DNA of 25,236 bases from a virus. How positions within the stretch are numbered: the stretch's first letter is position 1; every line of letters begins with the position of its first letter. The notes under the pieces were generated by a model. That model saw only the letters and a list, made by a program, of their open reading frames with translations. It did no database searches and was not told the DNA's origin. The stretch is taken from the IMG/VR virus record IMGVR_UViG_3300005613_002711, positions 1 through 25,236 of that record, one strand, 5' to 3'. The translations under genes were made by a program, and so were the position numbers. Shown here piece after piece: positions 1-7,090 of the stretch.

Positions 1-101
1 CAGAGCCAGAAGTAAAAGTAGAAGACTTGAATAATGTAGAGAAAGTTCAGGTTATATTAATAGTGCTTATTATTGCCGGCATGTTTTACTTTGGTACCTA
101 A
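1..101 (+). CDS. C-terminal fragment of a small membrane protein (5' end outside window)
   Basis: An open frame enters from the left edge (codons in phase with position 3) and ends at TAA 99-101. The visible part is about 32 residues: an acidic stretch followed by one strongly hydrophobic segment (VILIVLIIAGMFYF) and a very short tail, so it looks like a protein with a C-terminal membrane anchor. Its stop overlaps the next gene's ATG by one base (TAATG), which implies translational coupling to the helicase. The family cannot be recognised from this fragment. Confidence 0.55.
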   Translation, partial: EPEVKVEDLNNVEKVQVILIVLIIAGMFYFGT

Positions 102-1708
102 TGCCGCTTAGAGACTACCAGCAAGAGGCCTTAGACGCCTTAGAAAGCTATGTAGCGTCGCAAGAGGGTAACCCCCTTGTTGTGATGCCTACTGGCTCTG
201 GTAAGTCTCATGTTATCGCAGACTTTGTTTTGCATATGAATCAACAAAACCAGCAGAATACTTTGATCGTAAGTCACGTCAAAGAGATCCTGCTACAGAA
301 TTATGAGAAGCTACAAGACGCTTGGCCTTACGGAAGTATAGGATTATACGGTGCCAGTCTTAAAAGGCGAGACAGTCAAAACGATATTATCTACGCTCAG
401 CTTCAATCGGTTTGGAATAAAGTGGAACATCTCCCCCGATTTCACCTCCTCGTAATCGACGAGGCCCACTTAGTTCCAAAAGAAGGTGAGGGAATGTATC
501 GTTCCCTCATCTCTTCTTTAAAAGAACAAAACCCAGAATTAAAAGTTGTTGGCTTTACTGCTACACCTTACAGACTAAATTCTGGAATGCTAACAGACGG
601 CGATGGATCTATTTTTGATGATATAGCTATTGACTACGGAAGCGGTGAAAACTTTGTCAAGCTAATAGACGACGGCTATTTAGCACCTTTGGTAACCAAG
701 TGTATGGATACTGAATACGATGTAGAGTCTGTAGGTATAAGGGGTGGAGAGTTTATCCAAACAGATCTACAAGAAAAAATGAACGATAGAGGAAGAACAG
801 AAAAAGCTATTCAAGAAGTTCTTATCAAAGGCTTGAATAGAAAACAATGGTTAATCTTTTGCGCTGGTATAAAACACGCTGAAATGGTCTGCAAACTATT
901 AGATTTCAGCAATATCAGCGCAAGGGTTATTAGCGGAGAGACACCTTCAAATGAAAGAGATCAATTAATAGCAGACTATAAAAGCGGTAAACTAAAAGCC
1001 TTAGTAAACTGCGATGTCTTGACGACCGGGTTCGATGCCCCTATCACCGATCTCATCGTCATGTTGCGCCCTACCCAATCACCTGGTTTGTATGTCCAGA
1101 TGATGGGTAGGGGTATGCGCCCAGCTGAAGGTAAGAAGAATTGTTTGGTATTAGACTTTGCTAAGAATATTGAACGTCATGGCCCAATCAATCAAATCAA
1201 GCCAAGTCAAAAAGGTAAGCGCAAAAAGACCGGTCAAGCAATCGTTAAGTCTTGTCCTGCCTGTAAGTCCTATGTACCTAAGAGCGTAAATACTTGTCCA
1301 GATTGTGGCCATACGTTTCCTGCAAGAAAGATAGACTTAGATCTTATTTCATCTAAGTTAGATATTATTTCAAGCGTTGCAAAGAAAACTAAATACGAAA
1401 TAAAAGTTATAGATATGTGGGTCGGCGAACATCAGAAGATAGGATCAGCCACCCCAGTATTAAAAGTGTCATACAAAACACCTAATAAAATAATTAGCGA
1501 ATACATATGTTTTGAACATACTGGCTATCCACGTGATAAAGCTGTTAGATGGTGGAATCAAATGGGAACGCCTGCAAGTTTGCGAAAGTCTCCGCCAAGA
1601 ACGGTAGAGGAAGCTTTATTTAGACAACTGGAGATACGTAAACCAAATTTAATTAAAGTAGATTTTTCTGGTAAATTTCCTAATATAGTTAATCACATAT
1701 GGAGATAG
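101..1708 (+). CDS. Superfamily II DEAD/DEAH-box helicase with C-terminal zinc-ribbon-like motif
   Basis: Predicted ATP-dependent DNA helicase or translocase of the Res/SSL2-like group used in phage replication or recombination. The SF2 motifs are all visible: an N-terminal RDYQQEAL Q-like motif, Walker A MPTGSGKS (29-36), DEAH (120-123), FTATP (152-156), a TGFDAP segment near 309-314, and arginine-finger motif VI QMMGRGMRP (333-341). After the helicase core, C385, C388, C399 and C402 form a CxxC-x10-CxxC zinc-ribbon-like motif. About 130 further residues have no recognised domain. The 535-aa length suits a phage helicase of this class. The start overlaps the stop of the upstream frame, and the 3' end overlaps the next gene by 10 nt, so it lies in a tight plus-strand operon. 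A replication helicase and a recombination-associated helicase cannot be told apart here. Confidence 0.9.
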   Translation: MPLRDYQQEALDALESYVASQEGNPLVVMPTGSGKSHVIADFVLHMNQQNQQNTLIVSHVKEILLQNYEKLQDAWPYGSIGLYGASLKRRDSQNDIIYAQLQSVWNKVEHLPRFHLLVIDEAHLVPKEGEGMYRSLISSLKEQNPELKVVGFTATPYRLNSGMLTDGDGSIFDDIAIDYGSGENFVKLIDDGYLAPLVTKCMDTEYDVESVGIRGGEFIQTDLQEKMNDRGRTEKAIQEVLIKGLNRKQWLIFCAGIKHAEMVCKLLDFSNISARVISGETPSNERDQLIADYKSGKLKALVNCDVLTTGFDAPITDLIVMLRPTQSPGLYVQMMGRGMRPAEGKKNCLVLDFAKNIERHGPINQIKPSQKGKRKKTGQAIVKSCPACKSYVPKSVNTCPDCGHTFPARKIDLDLISSKLDIISSVAKKTKYEIKVIDMWVGEHQKIGSATPVLKVSYKTPNKIISEYICFEHTGYPRDKAVRWWNQMGTPASLRKSPPRTVEEALFRQLEIRKPNLIKVDFSGKFPNIVNHIWR

Positions 1709-1989
1709 GTAAACCAGCAGCATTTTATCCCTTTAGATCAGTAGGTGGGTTTGTTTATATTCCTTATCAAAAGACAGACTTTGAATTAGTTTTTAGGGGC
1801 GGACAAGATGATATGGATAAGATAGTTGAGTACTGGCATTTAATAAAAGCGCCAAGGTATTACAAAACCAAAAGCTTGGCAGAAAACTTACAAACAATGT
1901 ATGACGATTTACAGTATTGGCCAAAGCCAATGTTAATTAACCAGGTCGTTCAGGCCTTATACTTGGAGTATGAAGATGAAGATAGATGA
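1699..1989 (+). CDS. Small hypothetical protein
   Basis: A 96-residue protein of unknown function. It overlaps the helicase gene by 10 nt and the downstream nuclease gene by 20 nt, the packing expected of a real operon gene. It is rich in aromatic residues (several Y and W) with a mixed-charge helical second half, and has no signal peptide or membrane segment. No motif is recognised. There is no strong Shine-Dalgarno sequence before the ATG, so initiation may depend on coupling to the helicase. Its position between a helicase and a RecE-like nuclease suggests an accessory role in DNA metabolism, by context only. Confidence 0.65.
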   Translation: MEIGKPAAFYPFRSVGGFVYIPYQKTDFELVFRGGQDDMDKIVEYWHLIKAPRYYKTKSLAENLQTMYDDLQYWPKPMLINQVVQALYLEYEDEDR

Positions 1990-2806
1990 ACTAAACACTT
2001 ATGAATCAGAGCAAAGAGGGGAAGCTTTAATCTTTGCCGATATACCCAACGAGGCTTATCACGCCGGAGTCGGTATTAGTAGTAGTGCTATTCGTAGATT
2101 CGGCGAATCGCAACTGCACGCAATAGAACACGTGCAAGAAACCACGCCTGCTATGAATTTTGGAACGGCAGCTCATGCTATGTTAGTTGAAGGCGATGAA
2201 GCTTTTAATAACGATATAGCTGTATTGACTGGATCTCCGTATACCAACGCTAATAAAGAACTTAAAAAAGAATACGAGGAGAGAGGTCTAACCGTTATCA
2301 AAGAAGCTGAGTTAAATCATATTAAAGGTATGAAAGCCAATATGATAGAAGAGGGTAACATGTATCTTAATCCAGAAGGTAAGCTTGCTGAGGCTAGTTT
2401 TTACTGGTATGAAGATGAAGTTTTATGTAAATGTAGACCAGACGTTCTCTGCCCTCCTCTTTCAAAACCTTATGCCGATAGTAGTGTTGTAGTAGTAGAT
2501 TATAAAACAACGCAATCCTGCGATCCTAAAGCCTTTGCTGGATCTGTTAGAAAGTATGGTTACGATATGCAAGCGGCTTGGTACAGAAGAGGTATTCAAA
2601 AAGCTGGATTCAAGGTCCAGGAGTTTGTCTTTGTAGCTCAAGAGAAAGTACCACCTTATGCTGCAAAAGTATTTAGAATTACAGAAGAGCAAATGGATAT
2701 TGGCTGGGAAAGAATGGAAGGCTTTTTAAAAGACTATAAAAATTATTCAAAAGGCGGACATTTATCTATTTATAACTCGCCAAATATTGTAGACTTAATA
2801 CTATAA
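1970..2806 (+). CDS. RecE-like PD-(D/E)XK exonuclease (DUF3799 type)
   Basis: Predicted phage 5'-3' double-strand exonuclease of the RecE/exodeoxyribonuclease VIII C-terminal type, which makes 3' single-stranded tails for annealing-type recombination. The N-terminal signature is present: IPNEAYHAG followed by ISSSAIRRF (26-44), then a FGTAAHAML helix (64-72). Catalytic-type residues follow: E141, RPD with D158, the D177-Y-K179 core of the PD-(D/E)XK motif, and a QAAWY helix with Q201. At 278 aa it matches the nuclease domain alone, without the long N-terminus of E. coli RecE. The first ATG is chosen; a second ATG two codons later is equally possible. The expected partners are the DUF669 and Sak4-like proteins just downstream on the opposite strand. 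Confidence 0.85.
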   Translation: MKMKIDELNTYESEQRGEALIFADIPNEAYHAGVGISSSAIRRFGESQLHAIEHVQETTPAMNFGTAAHAMLVEGDEAFNNDIAVLTGSPYTNANKELKKEYEERGLTVIKEAELNHIKGMKANMIEEGNMYLNPEGKLAEASFYWYEDEVLCKCRPDVLCPPLSKPYADSSVVVVDYKTTQSCDPKAFAGSVRKYGYDMQAAWYRRGIQKAGFKVQEFVFVAQEKVPPYAAKVFRITEEQMDIGWERMEGFLKDYKNYSKGGHLSIYNSPNIVDLIL

Positions 2807-2823
2807 CTATTATATTTACAAAT

Positions 2824-3021
2824 ATGCAATATATGTCGAAATACATCTGTGTCTATAAAGACGAGCAAGAACTCCAAGCGATTATCATACCAGCTCCTAA
2901 TCAGGATACAGCTGAGTTCTTTGTTAAGTTTGGTAAGACGTTAGATCCAGAAAATGATTTCGACATATTAAGTATTACCAAATTCAATCCAACAGAACAT
3001 ATCAGTTTAAGAATTCATTAA
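2824..3021 (+). CDS. Small hypothetical protein
   Basis: A 65-residue predicted soluble protein, last gene of the left plus-strand operon, 17 nt after the nuclease stop. The upstream sequence is AT-rich with no clear Shine-Dalgarno. A second in-frame ATG three codons later (MSKYICVYKDEQ) is a plausible start. The translation looks like a compact alpha/beta protein (KYICVYKDEQELQAIIIPA), not low-complexity noise, and it fits the spacing of the operon, which supports it as a gene. No family is recognised. Confidence 0.5.
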   Translation: MQYMSKYICVYKDEQELQAIIIPAPNQDTAEFFVKFGKTLDPENDFDILSITKFNPTEHISLRIH

Positions 3022-3026
3022 GAAAA

Positions 3027-3089
3027 GGCTAGGTGGGAATCAGACTTTACGGAGAATGATGGAGGTCCCTTATGGCGTCCTAGCAAGCC
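3027..3089. other. Nested inverted-repeat structure in a convergent intergenic gap
   Basis: The gap between the plus-strand operon (ends 3021) and the minus-strand pair (ends 3097) contains a perfect outer inverted repeat, GCTAGG (3028-3033) and CCTAGC (3079-3084). Inside it GGGA (3035-3038) can pair with TCCC (3066-3069), and ATCA (3039-3042) with TGAT (3057-3060), leaving a 5-nt GGAGG bulge and a 14-nt apical loop. There is no U-tract after it on either strand, so it is not a standard intrinsic terminator. It may be a bidirectional transcript end, an RNA-processing signal or a small structured RNA. It matches none of the riboswitch or ribozyme cores I considered by eye. Confidence 0.4.
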
Positions 3090-3096
3090 AATTAAA

Positions 3097-3600
3097 TTAT
3101 AACGAAGGCTTAGCCGGTTTAGCAGCTGAATCTTCAGTTACCCAAGCAGGTGGAGCGTCAGCAGATTCTGCTTTCATTCCTTCTACTGCTTTAAATTCAA
3201 GCACTTTGTTCTTGTCGCCGTAATCTGGGTTATCGCTTTTCTCTATACCGAGTTTACATATAACCTTTCTACCAACAAGCTCAGAGGCATTCGATGGTGG
3301 ATTATCTTGCAGACCCAATGCTTTTAACAATTTAGCAAAGTTTCTAGAAGCAATCTCTCTTACCATTTCTTGCTTACTGGAATCACTATTGTTATACCAG
3401 AGATTGTAATTCTCTCTAATGATCCAGTTGTTATACTTATCTTCATCTACCTGCACTTCTAATTTCAGGTAATCATTACCAGCTGCGGATGTAGTCTTTT
3501 CGCAAACACTAATCCTGCATCTGTAATCGCCCTCTGGAATAAAGGAGTTACCTTCATCCTTCGTATCGAAATCAAACTTGACGTCAGCAAAATCGCTCAT
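3097..3600 (-). CDS. DUF669-family phage recombination protein, probable ssDNA-binding protein
   Basis: A 167-aa protein resembling the phage DUF669 family, which is typically encoded beside Sak4-type ATPases and is thought to bind single-stranded DNA or assist annealing. Seen in the sequence: an acidic N-terminus (MSDFADVKFDFDT), the family-like segment IPEGDYRCRI with a following EVQVDEDKY strand, an OB-like beta-rich middle (VGRKVICKLGIEK), and a disordered Pro/Ala-rich tail (SADAPPAWVTEDSAAKPAKP), as is common in SSB-like proteins. A strong AAAGGAG lies 7 nt before the ATG. The start codon overlaps the stop of the ATPase gene (ATGA), so the two are co-translated. The family assignment is from pattern recognition only. 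Confidence 0.75.
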   Translation of the reverse strand: MSDFADVKFDFDTKDEGNSFIPEGDYRCRISVCEKTTSAAGNDYLKLEVQVDEDKYNNWIIRENYNLWYNNSDSSKQEMVREIASRNFAKLLKALGLQDNPPSNASELVGRKVICKLGIEKSDNPDYGDKNKVLEFKAVEGMKAESADAPPAWVTEDSAAKPAKPSL

Positions 3601-4313
3601 TTATCTTCTCCTTTAGTAGTAAAACCAAGTTTATTAATAACATATGATAGGTTAGGCTCTTCAAAAGAATCTAACTTACCACTCCTATCCTTAGCGATAT
3701 AGTTATCGCCAATTGTTGTTTGCAACCATCTATTGGTTACTTTCTTTCCTTCTTCGTTCTCTTCGGTGAATGTTCTAAGGCATAACACCTCATCAAAGAA
3801 GTAAGGAATCTGTGTCGGCAGTTTAGCACCAACCATCATAGGCTGATAGTGAAACATACCTGTTGACTCATCTCTGAGTTTGTCTTCTTTAGCAACAAAG
3901 ATTACGTGAATCTTTAGATCTCTAAACCTACGCATAGTTTTGGTCATAACTTCTATAACCTCTCCATAGGCTCTTCTAGGATCTTTGGATCTGGCTTTCT
4001 CTTGCGCTAATAATAATTCAGACATCTCAGTCACACTATCTAAACAGACAGTATCGTAATCAAGTTGTCCACTTTCTAACAACTGTGCAATCTCTTCAAT
4101 CTCAGATGCTTCTTTAACCTCAATAGCGGTTACGTTATCTGCATCTTTAATAGATAACAGACCAGCCTCCATACTAATAATTAAAGTCTTACCTGGTGCA
4201 GTAGCACACGTTGTTGTTTTACCGGTGCCAGAGGCACCATAAATTAAAAGTTTGGCCCCTTGGTTTTCTACCAACTGGCTAGGACTTTTAATACGTTCTA
4301 GGATATTCGACAT
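3597..4313 (-). CDS. Sak4-like RecA-fold ATPase (phage annealing/recombination ATPase)
   Basis: A 238-aa P-loop ATPase of the RecA-like Sak4/AAA_24 group that phages pair with DUF669 proteins in single-strand annealing recombination. Walker A GASGTGKT is at residues 26-33, a SMEAGLLSI switch-like segment at about 47-55, and Walker B DTVCLDSV at 87-94, followed by an EMSELLLAQEKARSKD helix. The protein is essentially one RecA core domain, normal for the family. The start at 4313 is chosen over upstream ATGs at 4325 and 4370 because GGAGAAG (4317-4323) is correctly spaced for it. The longer version would add a hydrophobic 19-residue N-terminus encoded by the AT-rich promoter region. It overlaps the DUF669 gene at ATGA and is read from the divergent region at 4314-4402. 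Confidence 0.85.
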   Translation of the reverse strand: MSNILERIKSPSQLVENQGAKLLIYGASGTGKTTTCATAPGKTLIISMEAGLLSIKDADNVTAIEVKEASEIEEIAQLLESGQLDYDTVCLDSVTEMSELLLAQEKARSKDPRRAYGEVIEVMTKTMRRFRDLKIHVIFVAKEDKLRDESTGMFHYQPMMVGAKLPTQIPYFFDEVLCLRTFTEENEEGKKVTNRWLQTTIGDNYIAKDRSGKLDSFEEPNLSYVINKLGFTTKGEDK

Positions 4314-4316
4314 ATT

Positions 4317-4323
4317 CTTCTCC
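4317..4323 (-). promoter_or_regulatory. Shine-Dalgarno deciding the Sak4-like start
   Basis: GGAGAAG on the minus strand, three bases before the ATG at 4313. It supports MSNILERIK as the N-terminus over the two upstream in-frame ATGs. Confidence 0.7.
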
Positions 4324-4337
4324 ATAAATAAATAAAA

Positions 4338-4375
4338 ACCTATTTTAAAATAAAAAAATATAATATACAATAGGT
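4338..4375. promoter_or_regulatory. Candidate operator: 7-bp inverted repeat around an AT-rich core
   Basis: ACCTATT (4338-4344) and AATAGGT (4369-4375) are perfect inverted copies with centres about 31 bp apart, close to three helical turns. The first half-site overlaps a perfect 12-bp palindrome TATTTTAAAATA (4341-4352). The element lies in the only divergent intergenic region of the window, next to the gene for a small HTH-like protein. That arrangement suggests a repressor operator controlling both directions; the binding protein is inferred. Confidence 0.45.
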
Positions 4376-4378
4376 CAA
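4350..4378 (-). promoter_or_regulatory. Candidate sigma70-type promoter for the Sak4-like/DUF669 pair
   Basis: On the minus strand TTGACC (4373-4378, 5 of 6 to the -35 consensus) is followed after 17 bp by TTTTAT (4350-4355, 4 of 6 to the -10 consensus). Transcription would start about 30 nt before the ATPase start codon. The -35 box overlaps one half of the inverted repeat at 4369-4375, as expected if a bound repressor occludes it. Confidence 0.4.
4359..4364 (+). promoter_or_regulatory. Candidate -10 element TATAAT for the rightward operon
   Basis: A perfect TATAAT on the plus strand, 39 nt upstream of the HTH-like gene. No good -35 box lies at 16-18 bp, but the upstream sequence is extremely A/T-rich and could act as an UP element. 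The AT bias also makes a chance match likely. Confidence 0.3.
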
Positions 4379-4402
4379 CTAGATAAATTAACGGAATGTA
4401 TA

Positions 4403-4735
4403 ATGAACGAAATTAACCCAGTACAATGGAAGGTTAATTATCTTTGGAGAATAAAGAGTTTAGCTGATAAAGAACTAAGCGTCTACACGTCTCAAAAGAT
4501 TGAACCTGAATATAAGGAGCGAGAAGTGAGAAGAATAACCCTAAAGGAGTATATCGAATTTGTAGGTATTGAGCCTGCGGCAGAACTGTTTGGCTGTTCG
4601 CCAGCATCAACCAAAGCTTGGAGGTATGGAATCAGACAGCCCTCTATTAAACAAGCTAAAAAAATTATTCACGCCTCTGGCGGGAGATTAGATTTTGAAT
4701 CTATCTTTGGACCTGTAGAAGATGGTGTTGAATAA
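4403..4735 (+). CDS. Small HTH-like DNA-binding protein (candidate Cro/repressor-type regulator)
   Basis: A 110-aa protein whose second half resembles a Cro/C1-type helix-turn-helix: EYIEFVGIEPAAELFGCS, then SPASTKAWRYGIRQPSIKQA, the typical pattern of a positioning helix, a turn and a recognition helix carrying the xPS signature, followed by a KKIIHASGG helix. The N-terminal half is charged and helical (ERIKSL-like, KEREVRRITLKE). It is the first gene downstream of the divergent regulatory region and ends 2 nt before the primase gene. Position and size favour a transcription switch acting at 4338-4375. It could instead be a replication-associated DNA-binding protein. The ribosome-binding site is weak (ACGGAA). 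Confidence 0.65.
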   Translation: MNEINPVQWKVNYLWRIKSLADKELSVYTSQKIEPEYKEREVRRITLKEYIEFVGIEPAAELFGCSPASTKAWRYGIRQPSIKQAKKIIHASGGRLDFESIFGPVEDGVE

Positions 4736-4737
4736 AA

Positions 4738-6861
4738 GTGTTCAATTTAAACGTAACAGCGCAGGATTCTGCGTTGGACTTAGCTCTTGCGTATGCTGAA
4801 TATGGACTGAGCGTTATACCTCTTCAGAGGCATAATAAAGTTCCGCCTAAAGAATTAGGCAGTTGGGAAAAGTATAAGACAGAGCAACCAACGACAGAAC
4901 AGATAGAGGAATGGTTTAAGGACAGAAACGATTTAGTTGTAGCCTTAGTCTGCGGTAAGTTTATTGTCGTAGATGCAGATACACCTGAGTCAGTTAATTG
5001 GGCAGAAGCCAATTTACCAGTAACGCCTTTTAAAGTAGCGACTGGTAAGGGTATGCACTATTACTATAACAATCCGGAAAACTTTACAACTTACGTAGCT
5101 AGAAGGACTGAATCAACAGACCCGGCTAAACTTATTGACTTACGCGGCGTCGGTGGCTTAATCATTGCTCCACATAACATACATGCTACTGGCGCCATCT
5201 ACGAACCTATTGTCATACATGACTGGGGCCTAAACGATATTGACGATCTTCCAGACTTTACCAAAGAACTTTGGGTAAAGATTACCGGAGCAGAAAAACT
5301 AAACGGTAAGCCCATATCTGCTCCGTTATCAATCAAGGGCGTAAAGGAAGGAAGTAGAAACGACCAAGCAGCAAGACTTGCTGGTTATCTAATAGCAAAA
5401 GAAATAAACGTAGATTTTGTAGAGTTTTTTGTTCAATCTTGGAACAGACAAAACAACCCACCTTTAGATGAAACAGAAATATCTACTACAGTTAATTCAA
5501 TACAAAAGACGCATGATCGTAAAAACCAACAAGCACCTGCTTATATAAAAAGTACGCATTCAATTGCTGAGCCAACTAATTTATATAGTCCTCCAGGCGT
5601 TCTTAAAGATATATACGATTACTCAGAGAATATAGCCAAGATATCTCAGCCAGCTATAAGTATGCAGGCTGCGTTATCTGTTGGATCTGTTGCAGCAGGA
5701 AGAATGTATAGAACAGATATGAACAACTTTTCATCTTTATTCTTTATGTGTATTGCTAAATCAGGTCAAGGTAAAGAGAACGTCAAGACAGTTGTTGAAT
5801 CTATATTAGATAAAGCAGACCATTCTGAATTAATGGCTGGTGATGGTTATACATCTAGCGGTGCTATCTACTCTTTGCTTAGATATAAACCAACTCATAT
5901 AACGATTATGGATGAATTTGGTAAACGTCTTGAAAGCATATCTAAAGCATCTAACTCAAACAAAGAAGACGCCTTGCAAGTGCTAATGGAAACTTGGGGT
6001 AGGTGTCATGGTGTCTTGCGTCCAGATAATTATTCAATGATGACGCTCAATCAAAAGCAACAAAAAGAGGCTATGGATAGGTCTACAATTAAACCTGCTA
6101 TTACGCTGGTCGGTATGAGTGTTCCTAAAAACTTTTACGGTGCTTTATCAACTGGACGTATTGTTGACGGTTTCTTAAATAGATTTATTGTCGTTGAGTC
6201 TCACGTGCCAAGAAGCGTTGGCAGAATGATACCTTATATTGAGCCACCTAAATCTGTATACGATTGGGTGACTGATGTAAGACAAACTAATAACGAAATG
6301 GAGCAGATAGCTAGAGATAATGCTGAACTAGATTTTAAACAACGCATACTTACCTTTGATGATGATAGTAGAAACCTGTTGGAAAAGCTTGCATACGATT
6401 TAGTAGACCAACAAAACAAATTAGAAAAAGAAGGCTTAGAAGTATTGCTGTCTAGAACTAGAGAGAAAGCCATGCGTCTTGCTTTGATAGGAGCCTTAGC
6501 AGATAACAAACGAGCTAGAACTATAAGCGGTGATATAACTCAATGGGCTATTGATTACGTGTATTACTACGACCAGTTATTGATAGAGTCTTGTAAAGAT
6601 AAAGTTGCAGGATCTGAAATGGAGGGACGTATTAAACAAATACTTAGCTTTATTCGTTCTCAAGGCGAGTGGGGTATCAGCAAGCGTGATATTGATAGGC
6701 GCGAAATATTTAGAAGTATGAAGTCATACGAGGTAAAAGAGATTATAGAAAGACTTAAAAACTCAGGAGAGATACAAGAAAAAGATGTAAAGAAATCTAA
6801 TACAGGAAGACCAACAAAACGTATTGTTGCAATAGATCCTGAATTTTTTAACGAGGATTAG
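4738..6861 (+). CDS. Bifunctional primase-polymerase/helicase replication protein (PrimPol plus DUF3987-like helicase)
   Basis: A 707-aa replication protein that probably primes and unwinds phage DNA. The N-terminal archaeo-eukaryotic primase (Prim-Pol) domain shows YGLSVIPLQ (22-30), GSWEKYKTEQP (41-51), the metal-binding DAD in VVDADTPES (79-81), the TGKGMHYYY nucleotide-binding segment (102-110) and a third acidic motif, DLRGVGGLIIAP (134-145, with D134). After a linker, a helicase-like ATPase carries a P-loop variant AKSGQGKEN (340-348) and Walker B ITIMDEFGK (388-396), then a long helical region and a winged-helix-like C-terminus (REIFRSMKSYEVKEIIERL). The start codon is GTG, with no strong Shine-Dalgarno, two bases after the previous stop, suggesting coupling. 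No separate DNA polymerase gene is in the window, so this may be the main replication initiator. Confidence 0.88.
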   Translation: MFNLNVTAQDSALDLALAYAEYGLSVIPLQRHNKVPPKELGSWEKYKTEQPTTEQIEEWFKDRNDLVVALVCGKFIVVDADTPESVNWAEANLPVTPFKVATGKGMHYYYNNPENFTTYVARRTESTDPAKLIDLRGVGGLIIAPHNIHATGAIYEPIVIHDWGLNDIDDLPDFTKELWVKITGAEKLNGKPISAPLSIKGVKEGSRNDQAARLAGYLIAKEINVDFVEFFVQSWNRQNNPPLDETEISTTVNSIQKTHDRKNQQAPAYIKSTHSIAEPTNLYSPPGVLKDIYDYSENIAKISQPAISMQAALSVGSVAAGRMYRTDMNNFSSLFFMCIAKSGQGKENVKTVVESILDKADHSELMAGDGYTSSGAIYSLLRYKPTHITIMDEFGKRLESISKASNSNKEDALQVLMETWGRCHGVLRPDNYSMMTLNQKQQKEAMDRSTIKPAITLVGMSVPKNFYGALSTGRIVDGFLNRFIVVESHVPRSVGRMIPYIEPPKSVYDWVTDVRQTNNEMEQIARDNAELDFKQRILTFDDDSRNLLEKLAYDLVDQQNKLEKEGLEVLLSRTREKAMRLALIGALADNKRARTISGDITQWAIDYVYYYDQLLIESCKDKVAGSEMEGRIKQILSFIRSQGEWGISKRDIDRREIFRSMKSYEVKEIIERLKNSGEIQEKDVKKSNTGRPTKRIVAIDPEFFNED

Positions 6862-6862
6862 T

Positions 6863-7090
6863 ATGAAAATAGATAGAAGAGCCTTAAAAGAAAGTGTAAG
6901 TGATGTAGGCGTTGGTATTCTTATTGCTATACCTTTAAGTTTTGCTGTATTGAATGTATGCACTTATTTGGAATTAGCCAATCTAACCATCTCAATAATT
7001 CAAGTTGCAGTTTTTACAATCGTTGGAATTATTAGAAAGTATTGCGTAAGAGTAATATTTAAAAAAGGAGATATGAATGGAACAACCTAA
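6863..7090 (+). CDS. Small two-helix membrane protein, DUF7220-like
   Basis: A 75-aa protein with two predicted membrane helices (about 14-34 and 39-57), a charged N-terminus (MKIDRRALKES) and a basic segment after helix 2, VFTIVGIIRKYCVRVIFKK. This layout (short charged start, a VG-type first helix, then a TIVxxIRxYxxRxxF ending) resembles the small phage membrane proteins I know as DUF7220; their function is unknown. An AGGA lies 5 nt before the ATG. It begins one base after the primase stop and overlaps the next gene by 14 nt. Its role in the replication operon is not known. Confidence 0.65.
   Translation: MKIDRRALKESVSDVGVGILIAIPLSFAVLNVCTYLELANLTISIIQVAVFTIVGIIRKYCVRVIFKKGDMNGTT

Noticed and set aside
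2462-2692. Minus-strand open frame inside the RecE-like nuclease gene
   Set aside because: It is the reverse shadow of a well supported gene, with atypical composition rich in S, C and F and no ribosome-binding site.
3027-3089. tRNA, hammerhead ribozyme or known riboswitch at the convergent gap
   Set aside because: No acceptor/T-arm pattern, no CTGATGA/GAAA core on either strand, and no match to the preQ1, glnA or SAM-type cores I could recall. Only the hairpin itself is reported.
4314-4370. Longer N-terminus for the Sak4-like ATPase from the ATG at 4370
   Set aside because: It would encode a hydrophobic 19-residue extension from promoter-like AT-rich DNA, whereas the ATG at 4313 has a correctly spaced GGAGAAG.
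4399-4404. TATAAT overlapping the HTH-like start codon as a promoter
   Set aside because: It includes the start codon itself, so it cannot drive that gene with a leader, and no -35 box is suitably placed.
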